A stretch of DNA of 64,000 nt from Myripristis murdjan (Eukaryota; Chordata; Actinopteri; Holocentriformes; Holocentridae), in NCBI RefSeq assembly GCF_902150065.1, contig NC_043981.1, forward strand, positions 7,849,001 to 7,913,000, in the 5' to 3' direction. How positions within the stretch are numbered: position 1 is the first letter of the stretch; every line of letters begins with the position of its first letter. This document shows, one piece after another, positions 24,366 through 34,700 of the stretch. A program made the position numbers and the translations under genes. The notes beneath the pieces are model-generated. The model did no database searches. It worked only from the letters and a program-made list of their open reading frames with translations, and had not been told where the DNA came from.

Positions 24366-25606
24366 CAGGATGTAGATGAAGGTCACTTGGGGACAGTGGA
24401 CCTGGCTCTGGAGGCAGAGGACCTCATGGGAAAGCTGGAGTTCCTCAGGGAGGGCTACGATGAAGTAAGACTGATTGACAGGCCGCCTGAGCCAATCAGA
24501 TTATGCACTACAGTGTTGCTTAGAACTACTGCTCTCCACACTCATTGGTTTAATAAAAGATGAAAATAAAACTTGATGCTACTGCTACTGATTGATGTGA
24601 AATATTAAGAGTAGGGAGCAAATGGCCTCACCCTCAAATAACTCTCTGTTCTTTCTGTTCTTGTCATTAAAGGAGATCAAGGAGCTGGTGTCGCAGATCC
24701 AGAACACCACAGTGGTTGTGCGTGACACCGCCAAACGGGCGCTGGACATGGATGAGATCATCGAGAGCGTCAAGGCGCAGTACGCCGACATGGCCGCCCG
24801 CACCAGGGAGGAGGCCGAGCAGTGGAACCAGAAGAAGGTCAGGAAGAGGACGGTGATTTGAAATTTTCAAAAAGAAAACCACAACAGCGGTGTGACCGAT
24901 GCTGCTGTTTTGTCCCCCCCTGTCTTCCTCAGATGGACGCTCTGGTCCTCAGTGCAGGGAAGCACGAGCAGGACGTGCGTGATGTCAAGAAGGAGATCGC
25001 AGACATGCTGCGCCTCACCCAGAGGCTCAATGGGGAGCTGGAGGCCCTCAAGAAGAAGGTCTCACACACACACACACACACAAACACACACACTCACTCA
25101 CACTTGCATTGGGATCCAGTTGTGTAGTGCATATTCATGGTCACATCCTAATATTTGTAAAAACCCATTTCATCCCATTTATTCTGTGCTCTGTTCCCCT
25201 CGCAGAAAGAGTCCCTGGAGAGAGACATTTTGGATGCGGAGGGAGACGGTCAGAGGAACCTGGAGGAGGCCCGTGACAGCATCGTCCAGCTGGAGGAGGC
25301 CCTGAGGCGGGCCAAGCAGGACATGGCCCGTCAGGTGCGCGAGTACCAGGAGCTGATGAACCTCAAGCTGGCCCTGGACATCGAGATCGCCACCTACCGC
25401 AAGCTGCTGGAGGGCGAGGAGAAGAGGTGAGCGAGCAGGGAGGGAAGAGCAAAGGGCGTTTAGTGTATTCACTGTATCAGAAATACACAGTATAATGCAT
25501 AAATACTCCTGCTCATGACTGTCTCTCCTTCTCCATCTCCGTGAAGAATGGACGACCTCATGCGTCAGACAGGTAAGAACTATTCTGTTTCTTTTTTAGA
25601 CACTAT

Positions 25607-25639
<33 letters not shown>

Positions 25640-27635
25640 GAACAATCCACTACAAAACATCAACATTGTTAAAACATATTCTGGTAACACTTTACAATAA
25701 GAGTACAACAATTAACATTAGTTAATGCCATAATAAACATTAAGTAACAGGTAATGAACATTAAGTAACAGTTAACTAACCGTTAACTAATGTGTCTAAG
25801 AATCATGTACTAATGCTGTTCATGCTAAGGTGTTGATTTATATGTTATTTAAGGGTTATTATAGATATTAACATTACTCAATGCCATAATAATTATTAAC
25901 TAACAGTTAATTAACCATTACGGCATTAACTAACGTTAACTAACGTTAATTGTTGTACTGTTATTGTAAAGTGTTACCCATATTCTTAATACATCAATGA
26001 TGTACCTTGCATTCAGGGCACATTTTAAGTTTTCCTTTAAAAGTAACTGTATCAAAACAATACCTGTCAAGCAGAGAGAGATGATTCTACGTCTGAAAGG
26101 TGGAGAAAAGAACAAATATAACGAATGATATAGACTAATAAAAATGACATTCATTTTGACAGAACGTGAAAATATTAAACTATAATTGGGCTATAACTAT
26201 AACTGATTAGGCCTAAATGAATTAAAATTTTGTTATTTGAGAGTCCGGCCCCCATAGTTTCTGCTTTGAAAAATTGTGGCCTTTGGTCAAATGTAGTCGA
26301 TGACCCCTGACATACACCAATCACAGTGTTTTCTAGTTTCAACTGTGAAAATCTGCCCTGCTTGCTGCTTTGCTCTGCTGCTGTTGGGTGTTTGTGCTTG
26401 GCTGCTTGTTTGCTGACGACTACCAAATCTAACACTCAGCTTGGATCTGCTTTCATGTTCTGTTCTGGCAGATTTTGTGGTTGGTTTTGGTGCAATCAGT
26501 TTGTGGGAGTACATTAAAACATCGCCCAAACAAAACTGCATCGCCATTGTAAAGTACCTGTGTCTCCGTGGTGAGCCAAGCCCCAGTGACGCCCTGCCAG
26601 GGACAATGTCAGCTGCCATTGACAAACCTTTCACTGTCTGTACTTTAGTGGCTGGGTTTAAAATACTGCAGCACTCACTGAAGTAAGGCTTGTTTTGGAA
26701 TCATGACAGGCTTTCCCCACAGTGGCTGTAGTTTAAATTCTCAGTGATTTGATTAAAAACACATTTTAGCACAAAATGTGGCATTACCACTTTTGGGGAC
26801 CACATCGCGCATGGACCAGATTTTTTCTTCTTTGGCACCCCACTGGCAAACAGAAATATTGTCCAATATTTCCTCCACATATATTGCTGGTGCTTCCTTG
26901 GCACCCTGCAACAGAAAAAAGTGTCTTCAACCTGTTACTAACCGGAAAAAAATCGGTACATGCGTGAATGAGGCATGTGGAGCCAAAGTGGTAACACTAC
27001 TTTTATGCTAAACTGCTTTTTAAAGAAAACACGAGAATAGAGAGTTTCTATTACAAAGAAAAATCTTTTGTGACTCTAAGACAATCTTTAAATCAGGAAT
27101 TTACTAAAATATATTAAAGCCAGACACGACAGTACAGACAGACAGTAAGAGGTTCATCGTTGTATTGTCCCAGACAAGGTGATTGTTGGGGGAGGCTAAC
27201 AAGAGGCTGGACACAGCAACTAACACCCTGAAACTGAACTAATTCTAATCCAATATATATTTTTTCCAATCTGAGTTTCCTGGTTCTATGTGAAGAGCCA
27301 TTGTAAAGAGAAAGAATTTTTTAGGTCTCATGTTTGGGTCAAAAAAGTGTCCATCTCATAACCACTAATGTGCTCTCATGATTGATTTGTTTTTTTGTCC
27401 AACTAAAATCAACCCTCTCTTTCGCTCAGATTTTTAAAACAAACCAACCAATCCAAGTCCTTACTTGCACGCAGACGATTACTCGCCGCTGAAGCCGCAG
27501 CCGCCAGGGAAGCCTCCACGTAAGGAGCCCATCATCCCGGAAAGCTCTCCCGACTCCAAGAAACGCCTGCTGATCCGAGTGGAAGTGGAGGCAGGCAGAG
27601 TGGTGTCTGAAAGCTCCCTGTACACTGATGAGTGA
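20580..27635 (+). CDS. type II keratin-like intermediate filament protein
   Basis: Nine coding exons: 20580-20765, 22415-22623, 23797-23857, 24369-24464, 24673-24837, 24933-25058, 25206-25426, 25547-25572, 27475-27635. They total 1251 nt and encode 416 aa. The internal sizes 209, 61, 96, 165, 126 and 221 nt are the classic type II keratin series. Short head about 1-45; coil 1A holds [20 protein letters not shown]; coil 1B has [16 protein letters not shown]; the rod ends canonically with [20 protein letters not shown] near residue 355. The 61-aa tail lacks glycine repeats and ends [12 protein letters not shown]. It presumably forms heterodimers with the type I chain encoded divergently 387 bp away. 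It is much shorter than keratin 8 (about 480-520 aa in fish) and coil 1B/L12 is divergent ([20 protein letters not shown]), so it is not plain krt8. A thread-keratin alpha-like identity is possible. Intron 8 holds a hAT MITE. Confidence 0.93.
21131..21178. repeat. (TC)24 microsatellite
   Basis: Uninterrupted TC dinucleotides in intron 1 of the type II keratin-like gene. A pentanucleotide AAATT run lies nearby at about 21022-21044. Confidence 0.95.
21591..21605 (-). promoter_or_regulatory. CTCF-type motif
   Basis: Read on the minus strand the site is GCCGCCAGATGGCGCATT. Its core CCGCCAGATGGCGC agrees with the CTCF consensus (CCASYAGRKGGCRSY) except at the third and last positions. It lies in intron 1 of the type II keratin-like gene, about 1 kb from the bidirectional promoter. 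It is a motif match only. Confidence 0.45.
22022..22059. repeat. (CA)19 microsatellite
   Basis: CA run in intron 1 of the type II keratin-like gene, preceded by shorter CA-rich words from 21966. Confidence 0.95.
24330..24364 (+). repeat. (GT)17 directly upstream of exon 4 acceptor of type II keratin-like gene
   Basis: The 3' splice site of the 96-nt exon 4 has no normal pyrimidine tract: a pure GT/TG run reaches to TGTGACAG, which ends at 24368. In the RNA this is a (UG)n element at an acceptor, the arrangement known to modulate exon skipping at CFTR exon 9. Confidence 0.9.
25062..25100 (+). repeat. (CA)n just after exon 6 donor of type II keratin-like gene
   Basis: CA/CTCA repeats begin four nucleotides after the exon 6 junction (AAG|gtctcaca). 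The donor itself, gtctca, is weak compared with the gtaagt/gtgagt consensus, so flanking elements may matter for its use. Confidence 0.85.
25683..25978. mobile_element. 296-bp hAT-superfamily MITE with 8-bp target duplication
   Basis: The left terminus reads GGTAACACTTTACAATAAGA and the right terminus, reverse complemented, reads GGTAACACTTTACAATAACA. The inverted similarity continues inward through ACAACAATTAAC. The element is flanked by a perfect 8-bp direct repeat CATATTCT (25675-25682 and 25979-25986), the hallmark of hAT insertion. The inside is made of GTTAACTAA-type words with no coding capacity. It lies in intron 8 of the type II keratin-like gene. The intact duplication suggests a fairly young insertion. 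Confidence 0.9.
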
Positions 27636-28106
27636 CTGGACCTGCCTGTCAGTCCTCTCTCTGTCAGCGCTAAGGTGCTACCCCAAATGTGAATGAAAAC
27701 AAAATGATGAAATCAAGCTCTATATAGGTCAGCCTGTATTTGCACTCTTAGAAAAAAAAAAAAACAAGTGATACTGCGTGTAAGGTACCGAACAAAATGG
27801 CTCCTTTGTGTGCTTCCTGGCTTATCTGGTCAAGTTCAGCCTTTACAAAGAACATACTGTCTTATTATATTATCCAACAGTTTTCCTGGAAGCCGTGCTT
27901 GAAGTTGCTTGAAGGCATGTTGTTGATGCCAAGGTGTTTTTGAAAAGTTCTTATCTTAGTTTATGTTCGCCAAGACCCCCAGTGATGCCTGTTCTGATCT
28001 GACCCGACTGTATTGTTCTTCCTCTCACACTTTTAATATGATTGTCCTTTTTGTGAAACGGAAGCCCACATGCCTAACGGTGTGAAGGTTTCGTGATGAA
28101 GTCCAG

Positions 28107-28112
28107 AATAAA
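28107..28112 (+). terminator. type II keratin-like gene polyadenylation signal
   Basis: AATAAA 472 nt after the stop codon, followed 20-30 nt later by a GT-rich element (TTGTGGTGT, GTGTTCCTG), as expected for a cleavage site near 28130. Confidence 0.75.
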
Positions 28113-28129
28113 AAGGGGATCTTGTGGTG

Positions 28130-30748
28130 TCAAACATGTGTTCCTGTTGGCTTTTATACACATTGAAGGTAGAGAAGCACACATAATATCATATCATGCA
28201 CATACAGCGAGATAAGCCCCCTACAATCAAATGTTAACACTCACATCACCTTTAACTGTATTCTGTTGTCACTTAAAAACATGTTCTGATTACAGATGCT
28301 TGATATCTGTGGAAAAAGCAATACAGGGAATACTTTAAAAGTTTCCCCCTGGGGATTATTAAAGTTTTTTCAATTCAATTCAACTCAATTCAATTCAAAA
28401 CAATAAAACAGAACCAGAGCCAGTCTAATGTTCATGCCGGCTCACTGCAAAGACTCTGGTGAACCTATATGGCAGTAACACCTCTGTTTACCTGGACAGC
28501 CGCATGTTCTCTCTGCACTGGAACATACACACACTTTTACCAACATAAACCCGAAGATACTATCTGGTGCGTGTAAATGATTGAGGATTTATTTTGGCAG
28601 AGTGTGTTCTCTTTGTGTTTGTTAGGAAGGAGAAAGACTTTCTCTTGTTGATGTAGAGTGTTTAGAGAAAGAAACTTCTCCTCCTTCACTTGTTCACATC
28701 TCTCTTTCCCATAAACACATATGTGATATTCTTACGAGGAAATCGTCAGTACGAATATCGGCTCTAAACAATAAGGAACAACACTTAAACTGTGTGTCTA
28801 TTTTAAACACCCCCTGCACTCATTTTTCACAAATACACACACACACACGTCTGACAGACCCTTCGATGATTATCCATCTCTCTAAATGTCATGTAACAAT
28901 TCTGACCTTGTGTATTCTGCTTATATAAATGTTATTTTTATTTTAAGAAAACTGCATGTTTGCATCAGGTGGTTAGGAGTCATATGCAGGCATAATGCTG
29001 CCTTTTGTCTCATTCTCTTTGTGCATGTAACGATTGTACATGCAAAATAGCAAATAAAAGATAGCCTTGACTCATGAAGTGATATTTTTCGAAAACAAGC
29101 ACAGCAAAAGTACAGGCATGATTTTGTTTTCCTTTCATCAAACATTTTATCCACATATGGCTGAAATATTAAACTTTCACATCAAGCAGGCCTCCTTTTT
29201 GGGGGAAGCTATTTATTTCAATGAGAATGGAAAGCTAAAAAAAGGGAGTTAGTCATTCTCAGAGCTTAGTTTCCCCGTCATGTTTGTTTTCTTTGCATTC
29301 CTGCTGTAGGTTTAATCTCCCTGTGTCTTCTAGATGTATTATGGACTGCGAGTGCATCCCCCCTCCTCAGCCCACATACCAGCATGTAGATAAACACTGG
29401 TGATGGGAAGTAGGAGTAAACACTGCAAGCAGGAGGGGTGACAGATGGAGAGCATCTCCAACCAGTGCAGCTGATGTTCACATCTGTCTAGACGTTTCCA
29501 CGGAAACCTCAAGTCCACTTGTCGGCAACAAAGAGGAACAAAAACGATGTCTTTTGAAAAGGACTTGTTGTATTTCTATGAAATATAACATGGATACAAA
29601 GGTAGTTCACTGAGCGTCCTGCAAGTTACAGTACATTTCATCTTTCACATTTAGCAGGCCAGAAAAGTAAACTCATGAGAGAACATTCAAAGGAAAGAAA
29701 ATAACAAGATTAATACATTATTGAATTATGGCTACTTTTGAAACATTCTTTTAATTTCTGATTTGATTTGATTTGTCTTCAATTTTCACAACTGAACTCT
29801 TTCAGACATGTTGCCCTTCCTGCTCCTATTAGCCTATAAACACATGGGTCAGTTTATATAAGTCAGCTAATATGGAAGCAGACTGTGTGCACAATTGAAA
29901 TAATATGAAATAATGATATTGAAATAATATGTAAAATGGCAATGTAATCCTATGTTTGAATTTAAATTTGTCACTCATATGTGCAAAGTAGTGGCTCAAA
30001 ATGAAAACTCAGATTTAATAATGTCATTTGCATTTGCCATTTCCTATAACAGTACTGACAATTTATTTAAACAGATATTTGCATGTTTTATGAGGAGCTC
30101 TGTAAAAATGATTGAATGAATAAACAAAAAATTAAAATGTATTCCCCAAAACGTGTACGTATATCACACACGATTATGCAATAATGGTGTCAAAATTATA
30201 ACTGGAATGTCTTTTGCTCTACTTGCTTTTGAAGGCTCTAATAAGGCATTTGAATTCTCATGATGGAAGACCTTTTACTCTGAAATGGTCGCAAATTTCA
30301 AGTGGTTATCCAAATGTAAAAAGCAAAACAGCACCTCCCATCTTTGCAAATTTAATATATTCATGTATTTGCAAATGCATTCCTGTAACTGCTTTGACAT
30401 TTTTATAGACCCTTCATATCTATTGTGCATGCAGCATGCTTCCATACAAGTAAATGTCTAAAATGTAAAACTTTTGAAAAGACGGATGGCATACAATTAT
30501 ATCCACTGCACTAGAAGTAAAATAACAGGCATTCTTTTTGGGAGACATTAATAAACAAATGTAACAGAGAATCAAAGAGAAATATGCATAGTTGGTTTTC
30601 TAGTGATTTCCCTGTTATGAGGCAACATTTTCTCACAGCAGCTTTCATCATTGGGAATGCAGCCCATCCACATCAATGGTTCATTATCAATGGCTGCATC
30701 ACCAACTGGATATTAACCATCATAAATATGAAAATGTATTTGTTTTCC
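28130..30748. other. intergenic, keratin-like pair to gpbar1
   Basis: No protein-coding exon was recognised. The block contains one LINE tail fossil and an AT-rich region (29.6-30.6 kb). The 3' UTR of gpbar1 (minus strand) must extend some distance below 30749, but no clear AATAAA on the minus strand could be assigned. Confidence 0.6.
28341..28400 (+). mobile_element. LINE 3' tail with (AATTC)n pentamer repeat
   Basis: GTTTCCCCCTGGGGATTATT followed by AAAG and then CAATT pentamers is the standard 3' end of a fish L2-like LINE with its terminal microsatellite. No upstream body is recognisable. Confidence 0.6.
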
Positions 30749-31774
30749 TTAGAGTGAAATCTCCTCTGATTCCTGCATCCTCCGTCTCCACCGGTCTCTG
30801 AGTTTTTGGAGAAGTTTGTTCGCGGGCTCGGTGTATTGCCGGTTGGCAAGGCCGAGCACCAGCGGCACGACGGCCATGCTTCCGATGCCGATGCAGGACA
30901 GCACGATGAGCGTGGTGGAGCCCCATTTGGTCTCGCCCAGTAAGAACGCCACGCAGACGTGCATGTAAATGAGGTAGGGAACCCAGCAAGCGAGAAAGGT
31001 CAGCGACACGGCCACCACGCAGCGAGTGTATCGCAGGTTCAGCCTCTGTTCCCGGTCTGACGCTTGACTTCCCCTCTCCACCGAGCGATGGAGACGGCAA
31101 ATGTCTTTCAGCTGGCCTCGGGTGATCCACAGAACGCGGCCTGTCATGCCGGCGATGGTAAGAATAGCAGGTAAGACGAGCCCGTACACCTCCAAGTAGA
31201 TGAAAGCGTTGGGGAAAACTCGCTGGTACGAGCAGCAAGCGGTTCCATTTCTTGAGCAGTTCCCAAGAGGCGTTGTCCCTCTGCTATCTGCACAACAGCC
31301 ATTCCAGTCCGGCCCTGTCCAGTTATTCCACCCAAAAGCAGGTAGGGACGCATAAAGCAGCGGTGGCGTCCACACAACGAGCAATGCCAACGGAAAACTA
31401 CGATGCATCCACAAGCTGCTGTAATGCAAGGGGCTGACGATGCATATGTAGCGCTCGTAGTGGACCATCACCAGGTTGAAAAGAAAGGCCAGGAACAGGA
31501 AGTTTGGGAAGACGTGAACCACAAGACAGGAGCTAAAGCTTAACTCCCGGTTCAGACCCATCCACGGTATGAAAGGGAGAGCCACGCCCGTGCACAGATC
31601 GGCCACCAACAGGCTGAGGAAGAAGTAGTTGGGCGTGTTGTGGAGCTGCCTGTTGCAGGCGATGGCCAAGATGATGACGAGGTTGGCCAGGATGATGGAG
31701 GTGGACAGCGGGACGGTGATGGCGTAGATGAGCTGTTCCTTGGACAGCAGAGCTTGGGACTCGTTGCCGTCCAT
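30749..31774 (-). CDS. gpbar1: G protein-coupled bile acid receptor 1 (TGR5)
   Basis: One uninterrupted 341-aa frame on the minus strand, starting ATG at 31774. It is a class A GPCR with seven hydrophobic segments near residues 17-40, 49-71, 83-105, 126-147, 188-215, 250-274 and 285-309. GPBAR1 hallmarks include ASLPAFGWNNW, FIYLEVYGLVLPA, QLKDICRLHRSV and the ERY motif (107-109). The seventh helix ends GLANRQYTEP in place of NPxxY, as human GPBAR1 has GLGDQRYTAP. Glycosylation sites are N4, N151, N172 and N176. The receptor couples to Gs and raises cAMP in response to bile acids. Extracellular loop 2 carries an insert of roughly 20 residues relative to human, with cysteines at 160, 161, 173, 180 and 181. 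Position between arpc2 and aamp matches human 2q35. The 5' UTR exon(s) are not identified. Confidence 0.94.
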   Translation of the reverse strand: MDGNESQALLSKEQLIYAITVPLSTSIILANLVIILAIACNRQLHNTPNYFFLSLLVADLCTGVALPFIPWMGLNRELSFSSCLVVHVFPNFLFLAFLFNLVMVHYERYICIVSPLHYSSLWMHRSFPLALLVVWTPPLLYASLPAFGWNNWTGPDWNGCCADSRGTTPLGNCSRNGTACCSYQRVFPNAFIYLEVYGLVLPAILTIAGMTGRVLWITRGQLKDICRLHRSVERGSQASDREQRLNLRYTRCVVAVSLTFLACWVPYLIYMHVCVAFLLGETKWGSTTLIVLSCIGIGSMAVVPLVLGLANRQYTEPANKLLQKLRDRWRRRMQESEEISL

Positions 31775-34700
31775 CGCTGGTTAAATCGCCAGGCCTTCTC
31801 TCCCTCAGAGCCCGTCTCCACGCCCAACAAGGTGCAGGTACCCTGTAGCGGGGCACATCACAAATGTCAAATAAGTAAATAAATCCATAAAATACAAAAA
31901 GTACAGTTAAGTGACATGACTAAGGTTGTGTGATGGAACAGACTATTAGCAGGGTCTCTGATATGATATCCAAGCTTACAGAGAAATGATGCCTTCCTGT
32001 GTTCTAAGTCCAGGAATTCTGCCTCTCAAAGACCCTTCAAACAAGCCTTTCGGACTAAAAACGTAAGTCATCTGAATCCCAGCCAAGCTGTTATCAGCAA
32101 CCCAGGAAAACTGAGATGTCACGGCTGTCATGATGGAGGAAAAAGAGCAGCCTTCCTCATTGAGAAAAAACGAGGCTCTTGCTGCTTAGGAAGTCGAAGT
32201 GGGGCTCAGGCTCAAAAGACAAAGTGCATGATTTTCGCGCAGGCCCAGACGGCCTCAGGCGCACATTTGATTGAACTCCAGGCCACTCTCCATGATGTGG
32301 AGACTAACAGGAAGAAAGAAAAATCCAGAGGGATGAAGAACAAGCCGATCTCAAGGGGGCAGAGGAGCGATTTGCCGAGAGTGAGATGGAAAACCAAAAA
32401 CGAGAAAAGAAGTCTAATATTAATGGTTCCATGTACATTTTGGTCATATAACAACCTGAACCCTGAGCAGGTAAGAGGAGAAGAAGCGCTCATGGACGTG
32501 AGTTAACTGTCTTTCAATAATTCATCAGGTGAGATCGAGGAGTTGGCTCTCCCTTTATACTGTATGTTGCATGTTTGGAGCCAATGCGCTCAAGTTTCAA
32601 AAATGAACGCTACATTTGTATGAGTTTGATAAAGCGACACAGAAATAACAAAAGTACGTCTCTGTATTGTGTATTATATCCTTCCATATATAGACCTGCA
32701 ATAAACCACACCTATATGTTCCACATACTGCAGCTGTATGTGCACAAGCTTTATTACTGTATGTGTGTGGTTATTTTATTTCTCTCAAATGTAAGACTGA
32801 TTTTAAGTCTACTTGGATTATTATGAAATGAAAAATCATATTTGATAATCACATTAAAAAGGAATTTAACATCATAGTATATCAGCATTTCTAATGTAAA
32901 AGTTGTTCTCACATTCAGATGAATGACATGAGCACATCACAGGCTGCGGGCAAGCAAACACACAATCGAGGGAACTGAGCAGTATCGAGGTCCTGTGTCA
33001 GCTTTGACAAATGAAGTCATTAAAAGGTTAAAAGTTCAAGTTTAAAGTTGAAAATTTTTCCAGCACCTTTCTAAGGAGCCAGAAATTTCCATGGAATGGA
33101 AATAAAAAATAATAATAATACTAATTATTGCTATATTTTGAGTGAAAATATGTGTATTAGTCACAGTAAAAATATTAATAATAAAATAATAATAAAATAC
33201 AATAATAAAAATTTTGAGTGAAATGTACGATACTATAGAATGCGTTACGATATGATAGTGTATACTTGTATAGTTGTATATACAATTCTTATATGTCTTA
33301 TGATTTGTCTTGAACACATATGCTGCATACAGCAAATCATAAATAAACAAAAGCACAAACACATAAAACAGTTCAGAGTAAATTGAATAAGTAGCAGCAG
33401 CAAAGCACTGGAGCTGATGATAATAATATATCACTGACACCACTGTGTTGCTAGAGTGACTTTGAATTGGAAACTTGAATTCAAACTTTGAATTAGAAAC
33501 TGTTACCTTGTTGTGATGAGAAACCGCATCTGTTGTTTGTGAGAAGAAATTCAGTGAAAGCTCTGTATCTTATGGCTCCAGTGTTGTGCGAGGCATGTCA
33601 CATCCACAGGCAGGGGCGCAAACAAGACGCAGCCTCCATCATGAAGGAGGGGAGCTCCTCCTGCACTGTGAGCAGATCCTTCTAGTGAACTCCACCAGAC
33701 AGCAGTCTTATCAAAACCTGAGAGAGCGAGAGAGGGAAAGGCATAAAGAGAGAAAGGGAGACAGAGAAAACAGTCATGTCTGAGGGCGTTCCTCTCAGAA
33801 AAACCTTTAAAGGGGAAGTACACACTCGAGGAGGAGGGGAAGTGTGTCTCTCTGTCCCTGAGGGGAGTTGCTGGTCACAGACGGGACAGCAGGGTCAGGG
33901 ATTTCATTTGTGACACAAGGGTTTGCCTCTTCCAGACATGACACAGCAGCGACCAGTGACGCATGACCTACTAATTTTTTTTTTCTGTCATTTCTTGTGC
34001 AATCTTTTATCTGTGTTGTTCTCAGATTTTACAAGACTGTCCAGGACAGTGGCGTGGGTCCACACAGCGAGGAGGCTGGGAGGTGGCCATCACTGTCGCC
34101 TGCACGTGATAAGAGCATTCCAGGTTAGGCATGGCATGTGGGTTTGGACATGTGAGGCCCCCCATTTCACACCCTGCAATGATGGAGCGCAGAAGCCCCA
34201 AGGCAGACCCAGAAACATGCATGACCGTCATGTATCTCTGCAGCTGAAAGCATCTTTGCACAGTGACAGACAAAGAGACAGGGGATCAGCGTGCATCATG
34301 TAAAGAGAAGTGAAAATCATTTCCAGTTCTGTTCCTTTTTCTCTTTTATTAAACACCGAAACCCACAGAAGAACCACGTGGGAGTCTTTCTATCAACACT
34401 CTGCCACCAGAGCCCTGCAAATTTCTGACTCGTCCCTCCCAAAACTGTTTCAAAAAGTTAAAAGTATCTGGAAATGCTTCTGAGGTGGCACATGGGATTG
34501 CTTTGCCAATGTGCACAACATAGATACTCAAAGGCCAAATGCGGCCCTCCAGGACATCGATGATGCCCCCCCCTCAAAACTCAATCAAATTCCAAAGGAC
34601 ATGCAGAAAACGTGCGATCCCAGGCTTTCCCTTTAACCCTGGGAATCCATGAAGGAAGCCATGGATAGTAGAGCTTTTATTCTGAAAGGTTTTATTTCAC

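Noticed and set aside
26287-26634. 115-codon minus-strand frame in intron 8 of the type II gene
   Set aside because: No homology recognised, intronic, and composition like random sequence.
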